Shown: positions 1 through 9,000 of the stretch, in pieces
Position numbering within the stretch: the first letter of the stretch is position 1
Layout: the number at the start of each line of letters is the position of its first letter
Assembly (NCBI RefSeq): GCF_946885725.1
Contig: NZ_CAMPGZ010000134.1
Coordinates: 1 to 11,687, forward strand
DNA length: 11,687 nt
Reading direction: 5' to 3'
Origin: an uncultured Nocardioides sp.
GTDB taxonomy: Bacteria > Actinomycetota > Actinomycetes > Propionibacteriales > Nocardioidaceae
The notes under the pieces: model-generated
Seen by the model: the letters and a program-made list of their open reading frames with translations, nothing else
Told to the model about the DNA's origin: nothing
Databases searched by the model: none
Translations under genes and position numbers: made by a program

Positions 1-122
1 AGGCCGCCTCCGCCGCCGCCTCCACCCATCGGCAGGCCGCCCATCCCGCCGCCGCCGCGGCCACCACCACGGCGTACCTGGACCTGGCTGCTGTCCAGCC
101 GCGCCTTCGGGTTGTAACGCAT
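1..122 (-). CDS. Neutral zinc metallopeptidase, N-terminal fragment
   Basis: Only the first 40 or so codons are inside the window; the gene continues past the left edge. It starts at an ATG at 122-120 on the minus strand and begins MRYNPKARLDSSQVQVRRGG, followed by an almost pure glycine stretch (roughly residues 19-40) broken by Met, Leu and Pro. From memory, this basic opening followed by a Gly-rich linker, before a membrane helix and a zinc-binding HExxH catalytic domain, is typical of actinobacterial members of the YpfJ-like neutral zinc metallopeptidase family (PF04228). The membrane helix and the catalytic motif are not visible here, so the assignment rests on the N-terminus alone. The gene is divergent from the ABC-F gene, with 112 bp between the two starts. 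Confidence 0.72.
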   Translation of the reverse strand, partial: MRYNPKARLDSSQVQVRRGGGRGGGGMGGLPMGGGGGGGG

Positions 123-234
123 GGTCGGCCCTTCTGCTCGCTTACGTACACTAGGGCCCATGCCACGTGAGACGCACTGACGCCGCGCGCGCCCGAAGCC
201 CCGGCCACCGACCCGTCCACGAGGTACCCCCCGA
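123..234. promoter_or_regulatory. Divergent promoter region, metallopeptidase / ABC-F
   Basis: This 112-bp gap must hold the promoters of both divergent genes. The only AT-richer patch is at about 142-153 and includes TACACT (147-152), which would suit a plus-strand -10 box, but no convincing -35 is visible at the right distance. A GAGG at 221-224 lies 10 bases before the ABC-F start and is its likely Shine-Dalgarno sequence. The promoter call is weak. Confidence 0.35.
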
Positions 235-1833
<1,599 letters not shown>

Positions 1834-1882
1834 CTCGCCGCCTGACGGCAGCTCAGCGGTGGGGGCGGCTGGCGCCGGGCAT

Positions 1883-1921
1883 TGCGGTTTGGTCCCCAAC
1901 CGCAGGATCCAGCGTCCTGCG
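1883..1921. terminator. Overlapping hairpins between converging genes
   Basis: Two stem-loops lie in the 145-bp gap between the stops of the ABC-F and TetR genes. The first pairs TGCGGTT (1883-1889) with AACCGCA (1898-1904). The second pairs CGCAGGA (1901-1907) with TCCTGCG (1915-1921). They share 1901-1904, so only one can form at a time. Neither is followed by a T-run on either strand, so they are not classical intrinsic terminators. A bidirectional terminator function is inferred from the position. Confidence 0.4.
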
Positions 1922-1978
1922 CCTGCAGTTCGTGACCAATCGGCGCTGGTCTCGACGTACTGGACCACCCGAAGCGGA

Positions 1979-2548
1979 TCAGCCGGTCGGCCCCGCCACC
2001 GCGGCCGACACCACCCGGGCCGCCCCGTCCACGTCGGGGCCGGCGCCGTCGTACCGCTCCGCGTTGGCGTCGTCGAGCAGCACCGACACGAACGTGTGCG
2101 CGGCCTGGCGGCGCAGCACCGGGTCGATGACGTGCTCGACCGCCGCGTCGAGCACCGCCTCGGTCAGCTCCAGCATGCCTTCGCGCAGCCGGCGCAGGTG
2201 CTCGCGCACCTCGGGGTGGGTGCCGACCTCGCGGAACACGATCGTGCGCAGCACGACCGAGTCGCGCCGGTCGAGACCGAGCCGGTGCGCCAGCCGCATC
2301 AGCGAGCCGGCCGGGTCGCCGCGCCGTACGACGTCATCTGGACGCAGTGCGGGCGGACCGGGCAGCCGCTCGTCGAGCAGCGCCCTCAGGATGTCGACCT
2401 TGCGCGGGAAGTAGTAGAAGACCAGCCCCTTCGGCACCCGGGCCGCCGTCGCGATCGCGGCCGTGCCGGTGGCGTCGAAGCCCTGCTCGGCGAAGCACGC
2501 TTCGGCGGCATCGAGGATGCGAGCGCGGCGATCAGGTCGTGGCGGCAC
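1979..2548 (-). CDS. TetR/AcrR family transcriptional regulator
   Basis: A 189-residue protein, the usual TetR length. It starts at a GTG (2548-2546) with GGAG five bases upstream. Residues about 7-55 form the DNA-binding domain, with RARILDAAEACFAEQGFDA as helix 1 and the turn into helix 2, and the helix-turn-helix and recognition helix at about 27-50 (GTAAIATAARVPKGLVFYYF), where the YYF-x-x-K pattern is a TetR hallmark. The all-helical C-terminal half is the ligand and dimerisation domain; its ligand cannot be predicted. It lies 90 bp downstream of the SPW gene on the same strand, so the two may be co-transcribed. A TTGA-N8-TCAA dyad upstream of SPW (3069-3084) is a candidate operator, which would make this an autoregulated repressor also acting on the divergent crotonase. 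That link is inference. Confidence 0.93.
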   Translation of the reverse strand: MPPRPDRRARILDAAEACFAEQGFDATGTAAIATAARVPKGLVFYYFPRKVDILRALLDERLPGPPALRPDDVVRRGDPAGSLMRLAHRLGLDRRDSVVLRTIVFREVGTHPEVREHLRRLREGMLELTEAVLDAAVEHVIDPVLRRQAAHTFVSVLLDDANAERYDGAGPDVDGAARVVSAAVAGPTG

Positions 2549-2638
2549 GGGGACTCCGGAAGGGTAGGGCGGCCGGCCCGGCCCCGTTGATCACAGGCGT
2601 GACCAACGCCGGACCGGCCGCCATGGACGGCGTGACGG

Positions 2639-2998
2639 TCAGTGCTGAGCCGCCATGCCGCCGCTGTGCATGCGGTTGGCGATCGGGAGCGCGAACGCGC
2701 CCATGATCAGGGTGACGGCGCCGGTGATCCAGGCCGTCCAGGCCAGACCCATCAGGTCGTCGAAGCCCATCACCCACGGGGCGATGATCAGCAGGGCGCC
2801 GAGTACCAGGTGCGAGCCCTCGGACAGGACGTCACCGGGCTTCGCCAGCGAGTACACCGACGCCGCAATGGTGAGCACGCCCAGGACGACCATCGTCCAG
2901 GTCGCCCGCGTCGTGGTGTCAGTGAACACAGGTGCCAGGGCCGCGACGACACCGGCGGCCAGGGCCACCCAGTCCTGCCATCGCTTCCACTTCTCCAT
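2639..2998 (-). CDS. SPW-repeat family small membrane protein
   Basis: A 119-residue protein with four predicted membrane helices at about residues 11-25, 34-52, 62-79 and 84-105. The charged, Trp-rich N-terminus (MEKWKRWQDW) enters helix 1, and an APW motif at 73-75 ends helix 3. The two-repeat arrangement of paired helices with a Pro-Trp motif matches the SPW family (PF03779), whose biochemical role is unknown. The tail is short, hydrophilic and His/Met-containing. The start is the ATG at 2998-2996, backed by a purine-rich Shine-Dalgarno stretch (AGGAGAGGA on the minus strand, 3004-3012). The gene is divergent from the crotonase and followed on the same strand by tetR, so it may be controlled by that regulator. 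The family call is good; the function is unknown. Confidence 0.85.
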   Translation of the reverse strand: MEKWKRWQDWVALAAGVVAALAPVFTDTTTRATWTMVVLGVLTIAASVYSLAKPGDVLSEGSHLVLGALLIIAPWVMGFDDLMGLAWTAWITGAVTLIMGAFALPIANRMHSGGMAAQH

Positions 2999-3068
2999 GG
3001 AGTCCTCTCCTCACTCTCTCGGACCCGTCGCGCACGAGACGGATCGACTATTGAAATCGTGACTCTGT

Positions 3069-3084
3069 TTGACCGGTCGATCAA
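3069..3084. promoter_or_regulatory. Candidate TetR operator dyad
   Basis: TTGACCGGTCGATCAA is an imperfect dyad in which six of eight half-site positions are symmetrical (TTGA-C/T-CG-G/A). It also contains the perfect palindrome GACCGGTC at 3071-3078. It lies about 70 bp upstream of the SPW start and about 100 bp upstream of the crotonase start. Size and symmetry suit a TetR-family operator, and a TetR gene is the second gene downstream of SPW. No binding evidence exists. Confidence 0.45.
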
Positions 3085-3087
3085 GTC

Positions 3088-3099
3088 CGTCGTACGACG
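3088..3099. promoter_or_regulatory. Perfect 12-bp palindrome CGTCGTACGACG
   Basis: A perfect dyad starting four bases after the TTGA-N8-TCAA dyad, in the divergent SPW/crotonase intergenic region. It could be a second operator or part of one composite site. CGTACG is common in this window, which lowers its specificity. Confidence 0.38.
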
Positions 3100-3175
3100 A
3101 AATTCGGGATGCCCACCGACCCAGTCACCGACCCGTGCCGCAGTGGGTCCCGGGGGTCTCGGGGGTGCCTGCCCC

Positions 3176-3181
3176 TACGCT
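3176..3181 (+). promoter_or_regulatory. Candidate -10 box for a leaderless crotonase mRNA
   Basis: TACGCT fits the actinobacterial TANNNT -10 pattern and ends exactly six bases before the crotonase ATG at 3188. Transcription would then begin at or next to the A of the start codon. There is no Shine-Dalgarno sequence in front of this ATG, which agrees with a leaderless transcript. No clear -35 is visible. Confidence 0.5.
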
Positions 3182-3187
3182 CTGGGC

Positions 3188-3988
3188 ATGACACTGACCC
3201 TGGACCCCGAGGTCCTGGAGCGTGGCGGCGTCAGGCTCGAGGAGAACGGCCTGGTCGCGACGATCACGCTCGACCGGCCCGCCACCAAGAACGCCCAGAC
3301 GCCGTCGACCTGGATGGCGCTGCGGGCGATCGGCGCGTCGCTCGACCCCGCCGTGCGCGTCGTGGTCGTCCGGGGGAGCGGGGACACGTTCTCGTCCGGC
3401 CTCGACCGCCGGATGCTCTCCGCTGAGGGGGTCGAGGGCGAGGCGTCGCTGCTCAGCCTCCTCGACATGCCCGACGGCGAGATGGCCGAGTCGATCGCCG
3501 GCTGGCAGGAGGGGTTCACCTGGCTGCGCCGCAGCGACATCGTCAGCGTCGCCGCGGTGCGGGGAGCGGCCGTGGGCGCGGGCTTCCAGCTCGCGCTGTC
3601 GTGCGACCTGCGGGTGCTCGCGGACGACGCGCGGTTCTCCATGCGCGAGCCGATCCTCGGGCTGGTCCCGGACCTCACGGGAACAAAACCGCTGGTCGAG
3701 CTGGTTGGCTACGCCAGAGCACTCGAGATCTGCGCCACGACGCGGTGGGTGTCCGCCGAGGAGGCGCAGGCGATCGGCCTGGCGACAGCGGTGGTCCCCG
3801 GCGACGAGCTGGACGACGCGGTGGCCGACCTGGTCGCCGCCCTGACGGCCCCGCTGTACGGCGCGGTCACGGAGACCAAGGCACTGCTGCAGAGCGCGAG
3901 CAAGCTCGACCTCGAGGAGCAACGTCGCCTCGAGCGCGAGGCCCAGGTCCGCCGGTTCCGGGAGCTCGCCGCACTGATGGGGGAGTAG
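3188..3988 (+). CDS. Enoyl-CoA hydratase/isomerase (crotonase) family protein
   Basis: A 266-residue crotonase-fold protein, a usual family length. The first oxyanion-hole segment is GSGDTFSSGLD (63-73) and the second is RGAAVGAGFQLALSCDL (125-141), followed by FSMREPILGLVPDLTGT (150-166). Compared with rat mitochondrial enoyl-CoA hydratase, the position of catalytic Glu144 is Gln134 here, while the Glu164 equivalent is kept as Glu154, 20 residues on. One-Glu crotonases include enoyl-CoA isomerases and other activities, so hydratase activity should not be assumed. The substrate is presumably an acyl-CoA. I chose the ATG at 3188; the frame is open further upstream, but that part crosses the promoter region and has no crotonase sequence. 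The start has no Shine-Dalgarno and a -10 box six bases before it. The ABC exporter follows after 45 bp on the same strand. Confidence 0.92.
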   Translation: MTLTLDPEVLERGGVRLEENGLVATITLDRPATKNAQTPSTWMALRAIGASLDPAVRVVVVRGSGDTFSSGLDRRMLSAEGVEGEASLLSLLDMPDGEMAESIAGWQEGFTWLRRSDIVSVAAVRGAAVGAGFQLALSCDLRVLADDARFSMREPILGLVPDLTGTKPLVELVGYARALEICATTRWVSAEEAQAIGLATAVVPGDELDDAVADLVAALTAPLYGAVTETKALLQSASKLDLEEQRRLEREAQVRRFRELAALMGE

Positions 3989-4020
3989 CCCCCGCCCCCA
4001 AGACGAGGCAGCACGAGCAG

Positions 4021-4027
4021 GGAGGAG
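4021..4027 (+). promoter_or_regulatory. Strong ribosome-binding site of the ABC exporter
   Basis: GGAGGAG lies six bases before the ATG at 4034 and is the strongest Shine-Dalgarno match in the window. It selects this start over the in-frame ATGs at 4040 and 4052. Confidence 0.75.
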
Positions 4028-4033
4028 CCGGCT

Positions 4034-5902
4034 ATGTCGATGGGTTCGGGCATGGGACCGGTCTGGCGCCACCTGCGCACCGACCGCAGCATCACCGAGC
4101 AGCGCCTGGCCAAGGACACCGTCCGGCGGGTCGCCGGCTTCGCCAAGCCGCACCTGAGGTTGATCGCGGTCTTCCTTGTGCTCACCGTGATCGACGCGGC
4201 GCTCGTCGTGGTGACGCCGCTGCTGATCAAGCAGCTCGTCGACGACGGCATCCTTCAAGGCAACAGCGGGCTCGTCACGCTGCTCGCCCTGGCCATCGCC
4301 GGTGTCGCGGTCGTCGACGCCGGGCTCGCCGTCGGGCAGGGCTACCTGTCCTCCCGCATCGGCGAGGGACTCATCTACGACCTCCGCACGAGCGTCTTCG
4401 CCCACGTGCAACGGATGTCGGTCGCCTTCTTCACCCGCGCCCAGACCGGCGCGCTGGTCTCCCGGCTCAACAACGACGTCATCGGCGCGCAGCGCGCCTT
4501 CACCTCCACGCTCTCGAGCACCGTCTCCAACACCATCAGCGTGGTCGTGGTCGGCGTCGCGATGTTCGCGCTGAGCTGGCAGGTGACCCTGCTCTGCCTC
4601 GCGTTGTTCCCGTTCCTCTGGCTCGCGTCGCGCTGGGTCGGCAAGAACCTCTCCGGGCTGACCCGCCGGCAGATGGAAGGCAACGCCGACCTCGGCAACA
4701 CGATGACGGAGCGGTTCAACGTCGGCGGCGCGCTGCTGCTCAAGCTGTTCGGCCGCCGCGCCGAAGAGGACGCGCTGTTCGCCCGCAAGGCCGCGGTGGT
4801 TCGCGACCTGGGCGTGAGGATCGCCCTCATCACCCGGACGTTCGGCGCCAGCCTGATGCTGCTGCCCGCGCTCGCCACCGCGCTGGTGTACGGCGTCGGC
4901 GGCCACCTGGCGATCCAGGGGACGCTCACCGTCGGCACGCTGCTCGCGCTCGCCACGCTGCTGCTGCGGCTGCTCGGACCCCTCCAGGGGCTGTCCAACG
5001 TCCGCATCGACGTGATGACCGCGCTGGTCAGCTTCGAGCGGGTCTTCGAGGTGCTCGACCTGCCGTCGATGATCCAGGAGAAGTCCGACGCCGTCGAGCT
5101 GCCCAGGGGCGTCGGCCGGGTGGAGTTCGACAACGTCCGCTTCCGCTACCCGCGCGCCGACGAGGTCTCGCTTGCCAGCCTCGAGGCCGTCGCGCGCACC
5201 GAGTCCCGCGACACCGGTGAGGTGCTGAAGGGCGTGTCCTTCGTCGCCGAGCCCGGGCAGAAGGTCGCCCTCGTCGGGCCGTCCGGCGCCGGCAAGACCA
5301 CCATCACGCACCTCGTCGCGAGGCTGTACGACGTCACCGACGGCGCCGTACGGGTCGACGGCCACGACGTACGCGACGTGACGCTCGAGTCGCTGGAGGC
5401 GGCGGTCGGCTACGTCACCCAGGACGCGCACATGTTCCACGACAGCATCCGCGCCAACCTCGCCTACGCCCGCCCCGGCGCCACCGACGACGAGATCTGG
5501 GCCGCGCTCGAGGCCGCCCAGGTCGCCCGGCTCGTGCGCAGCCTGCCCGACGGGCTGGACACCGTGGTCGGCGACCGCGGCTACCGGCTCTCCGGCGGCG
5601 AGCGCCAGCGGCTCGCGATCGCCCGGCTGCTGCTCAAGGCGCCGGGCATCGTCGTGCTCGACGAGGCGACCGCGCACCTCGACTCCGAGTCGGAGGTGGC
5701 CGTGCAGCGGGCACTCGACCAGGCGCTCGAGGGCCGCACCTCCCTGGTCATCGCGCACCGGCTCTCCACGATCCGCAGCGCCGACCAGATCCTGGTCATC
5801 GACGACGGCCGGGTCGTGCAGTCGGGCACGCACGCGTCGCTGCTCGCCGAGGGCGGCCTCTACGCCGACCTCTACGCGACCCAGTTCAGCCGGAGCGCTT
5901 AA
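4034..5902 (+). CDS. ABC exporter half-transporter (membrane and ATPase domains fused)
   Basis: A 622-residue type IV ABC exporter subunit that probably works as a dimer. Six membrane helices are apparent at about residues 42-64, 80-102, 164-182, 184-203, 276-298 and 305-325. The ATPase domain follows: A-loop Tyr372, Walker A GPSGAGKT (415-422), Q-loop Gln463, signature LSGGE (519-523), Walker B VVLDE (540-544), D-loop AHLD (547-550) instead of the usual SALD, and H-loop His575. All catalytic residues are present, so it should be active. About 18 extra residues lie between the A-loop and the first ATPase strand (about 376-395). From memory, related actinobacterial exporters share this insertion. 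The substrate is unknown; relatives are often annotated as lipid or multidrug exporters. It may be co-transcribed with the crotonase 45 bp upstream. Confidence 0.94.
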   Translation: MSMGSGMGPVWRHLRTDRSITEQRLAKDTVRRVAGFAKPHLRLIAVFLVLTVIDAALVVVTPLLIKQLVDDGILQGNSGLVTLLALAIAGVAVVDAGLAVGQGYLSSRIGEGLIYDLRTSVFAHVQRMSVAFFTRAQTGALVSRLNNDVIGAQRAFTSTLSSTVSNTISVVVVGVAMFALSWQVTLLCLALFPFLWLASRWVGKNLSGLTRRQMEGNADLGNTMTERFNVGGALLLKLFGRRAEEDALFARKAAVVRDLGVRIALITRTFGASLMLLPALATALVYGVGGHLAIQGTLTVGTLLALATLLLRLLGPLQGLSNVRIDVMTALVSFERVFEVLDLPSMIQEKSDAVELPRGVGRVEFDNVRFRYPRADEVSLASLEAVARTESRDTGEVLKGVSFVAEPGQKVALVGPSGAGKTTITHLVARLYDVTDGAVRVDGHDVRDVTLESLEAAVGYVTQDAHMFHDSIRANLAYARPGATDDEIWAALEAAQVARLVRSLPDGLDTVVGDRGYRLSGGERQRLAIARLLLKAPGIVVLDEATAHLDSESEVAVQRALDQALEGRTSLVIAHRLSTIRSADQILVIDDGRVVQSGTHASLLAEGGLYADLYATQFSRSA

Positions 5903-5914
5903 GCACCACGGTGC
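5903..5914 (+). terminator. Short hairpin after the ABC exporter stop
   Basis: GCAC (5903-5906) pairs with GTGC (5911-5914) around a four-base loop, directly after the TAA stop and followed by CTTCC. The stem is short and there is no T-run, so a terminator role is only possible. Confidence 0.22.
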
Positions 5915-5957
5915 CTTCCCCGGCGCGACGCGGCGGTACCGATTTCGTGACAGGTGC

Positions 5958-6010
5958 TTGACCGCGACCCTCCGGTGGGGTGGGGTGTCCCCACCGACCA
6001 CGTGGGGAGA
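5958..6010 (+). promoter_or_regulatory. Subtilase leader with competing stems and ribosome-binding site
   Basis: CCCCAC (5989-5994) can pair upstream, as CGGTGGGG (5973-5980) with CCCCACCG (5989-5996) or as GGTGGGG (5979-5985) with CCCCACC (5989-5995). It can instead pair downstream with GTGGGG (6002-6007). The downstream partner overlaps the Shine-Dalgarno GGGGAG (6004-6009) of the start at 6015. The two folds exclude each other, one leaving the ribosome site free and one hiding it. A TTGACC at 5958-5963 resembles a -35 box, but no good -10 follows at 16-18 bases. If transcription begins between the stems, the upstream fold would not exist. Confidence 0.35.
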
Positions 6011-6014
6011 GCAC

Positions 6015-9000
6015 ATGCCAGGTTCACGACCCGTCCGCCGCGCGCTCGCGCTCGTCGCGACCGCAGCCCTCGCGGCGGGGGCGCTGTCCGCCGTACCCCC
6101 GGCCACCGCAGCCGACGACGGGCTCGCCCGGGTCGCGCCCCGGAGCACCGGGTTCGAGGCCGGCCGCTACATCGTGCTGCTCCGCGCGCCCGCGGCCACG
6201 CAGTACGACGGTGCCGACCCGCGCTTCCCGGCGACGCGGATGGCACCGGGTGGCAGCTTCCAGGCCCAGTCGCGGGCGGTCGCCGACTACCGACGCCACC
6301 TCGCCAGCACCCAGGACACGCTCGCCCGCTCGGTCGGCGCCACCCCGGCCGACCGGTTCACGGTCGCGGCCAACGGCTTCGTCGCCCGGCTCACCGGCAA
6401 GCAGGCGATGGACCTGGCCTCCGACCGCCGGGTGCTCATGGTGAGCAAGGAGCGCCGGCTCAAGCTCGACACCTGGAACACCCCCGAGTTCCTCGGGCTG
6501 GCGGGCGCCAAGGGTGCCTGGAAGCGCGCGGGCGGCCAGGACAAGGCCGGCGACGGCATGGTCGTCGGCGTGATCGACTCCGGCATCTGGCCCGAGTCCC
6601 GCTCGTTCCGCGGCGACAAGCTCACGCGGAAGCCGAAGACGAAGTGGAACATCTCCCGCGTCGGGCAGAACACCCGGATGCGCAAGGCCGACGGCACCGT
6701 GTTCCACGGCCGCTGCCAGCTCAGCCACTCGTTCAACGGCCAGCGGAGCAAGGCCAAGGGCTGGAAGGCCTCGGACTGCAGCACCAAGCTCATCGGCGCC
6801 CGCTACTACCCCGACGCCTTCCTCACGCAGGTCCCGCGCAGCGACCGCTCGCCCGACGAGTTCATCTCCACCCGTGACGGCAACGGCCACGGCAGCCACA
6901 CCGCGAGCACCGCGGCCGGCAACCACGTCAACCGGGTCAAGACCGAGGGCGTGAGCTTCGGCGACGTCAGCGGCATGGCGCCGGCGGCCCGCGTCGCGGC
7001 GTACAAGGTCTGCTTCGACGACAACAACGAGGACACCGGCGACTGCTTCAACTCGTCGATCCTCTCGGCCATCGACGACGCGGTGACCGACGGCGTCGAC
7101 GTCATCAACATGTCGATCTCGGGCTCCACCGACACGGTCGTGGACCCCGTCGAGATCGGCTTCGAGGGTGCGGCCGAGGCCGGAATCTTCGTGGCGGTCT
7201 CGGCCGGCAACAACGGCCCGGGGGAGTCCACCGTGGCCCACAACAGCCCGTGGCTGACGACGGTGGCCGGCTCGACGCACACCAGGTTCGAGAACACCGT
7301 CAAGCTCGGCAACGGCCGCAAGATCCGCGGCGCCTCGATCAGCCAGGAGACTCTGCCGCAGACCCGACTGATCGACGCCCGCAAGGCCGCTGCCCAGGGT
7401 GCCGACCCCGACCTCGCCGCGCTGTGCTTCCTCGGCGGCACGCTCGACCCGGCCAAGGTCAAGGGCCGCATCGTCGTCTGCGAGCGCGGGATCAACGACC
7501 GCGTCGACAAGAGCAAGGCGGTCAAGAAGGCCGGCGGCGTGGGCGTGATCCTCGCCAACCCGGTCCCCGGCAGCCTCGACGCCGACTTCCACTCGGTCCC
7601 GACGATCCACATCGCCGACACCGACTCGCCGAAGGTCTACCGCTACCTGGAGAAGGCCGGCTCGAAGGCCACGGCCGCGTTCCAGCGCGGTGACACGACC
7701 AACCAGAAGCCCACGCCCCTCCCGCAGATCGCCGGGTTCTCCTCGCGCGGTCCCGCGGTCGCCAACGACAGCGACCTGCTCAAGCCGGACCTCACCGCGC
7801 CCGGCGTGAGCGTGCTGGCCGCCGTCGCGCCGCCGCACAACGAGAAGCGCAAGTACGACGTCTACTCCGGCACGTCGATGGCCAGCCCGCACGTCGCCGG
7901 CCTCGCCGCGTTCCTGATGGGCGAGCACAAGGGCTGGAGCCCGATGCAGGTCAAGTCGGCGCTGATGACCACGGCCACGAACCTGCGCGGCGCCAACGGC
8001 GGGAACTTCCGCGACCCGTTCGCGCAGGGCGCCGGCCAGGTCAAGATCAAGAAGGCGTTCGACCCGGGCCTGTTCGTCAACGCGGGCACGGTCGACTTCC
8101 GCGGCTTCCTGGCAGCGCAGGGTCTGCCCACCGGCTACGAGCCCGTCGCGGCCAAGGACTTCAACGGTCCGTCGATGGCCCAGGGACAGGTGACGTCGCA
8201 GACGTCGTTCGTCCGCCACCTCACCGCCGACCGCGCCGGGAAGTGGAAGGTCTCGGTGAACGTCCGCGGGTTCAAGGCCAAGGCTCCGAAGCGGATCGTG
8301 TCGAAGGGCGCCGGTGACAAGGCCAAGCTGCGCGTGGACCTGCTGCGCACGACGGCGCCGCTGGGCCGCTGGGCGACCGGCTTCGTCAAGCTCAACGGGC
8401 CGACCAAGCTGCGGCTGCCGATCGCCGTACGCCCGGTGTCGGTCAGCGCGCCCACCGAGGTCGGGGGCACCGGCGTGACCGGCGCCGTGGACGTGCCGAT
8501 CAAGGCCGGGTTCACCGGCAACCTGGCCGTGCAGGTCAACGGCCTCGCCAAGGCGCAGTCCTTCAACGGCACCAGCAGCAACATCTCGACCAGCCCCGAC
8601 GACGCGCAGTTCTTCTGCGTGCAGGTGCAGGCGGGCTCGAAGCTGGCGCGGTTCGACCTGGATGCTGCCAACGACGCGGCGGACATGGACCTGTTCGTCT
8701 ACTCCGCCGAGGACGCCGCGTGCGACGTCCTGACCGACGTGGCCGGGCAGTCCGCGACGGGGTCGGCCGACGAGCGCGTGACTCTCGTCAACCCGGCGGC
8801 CGGTTCCTACCTGGTCGAGGTCGACCCGTTCTCGCCGGCTCCCGGTGAGCCGACGCTGAACTGGCGGCTGGACTTCTACGACGTGAACCCGGCAGCGACC
8901 GCCGGCGGGTTCCAGGCGGTGCCCAACCCGGTGCCGGTCGTGGAGAACCAGACCACGACGTTCCAGGCGCGCTGGTCGGGCCTGGAGCCCAACGCCCGCT

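Noticed and set aside
2642..3187. Long N-terminal extension of the crotonase frame
   Set aside because: It overlaps the SPW gene in antisense and the divergent promoter region; crotonase homology begins at ATG 3188.
5958..6014. Earlier TTG start for the subtilase
   Set aside because: It would put 19 non-signal residues before the signal peptide; ATG 6015 has a proper ribosome site.
6015..6113. Tat signal peptide on the subtilase
   Set aside because: RPVRRALAL lacks the consecutive-Arg plus hydrophobic SRRxFLK pattern; a Sec signal fits better.
3125..6148. 1007-codon open frame on the minus strand across the crotonase and ABC exporter
   Set aside because: It lies opposite two well-supported genes, crosses intergenic regions and shows no domain, so it is a GC-driven shadow.
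6024..8219. 731-codon open frame on the minus strand opposite the subtilase
   Set aside because: The plus strand has signal peptide, propeptide and full catalytic triad; the antisense translation is low complexity.
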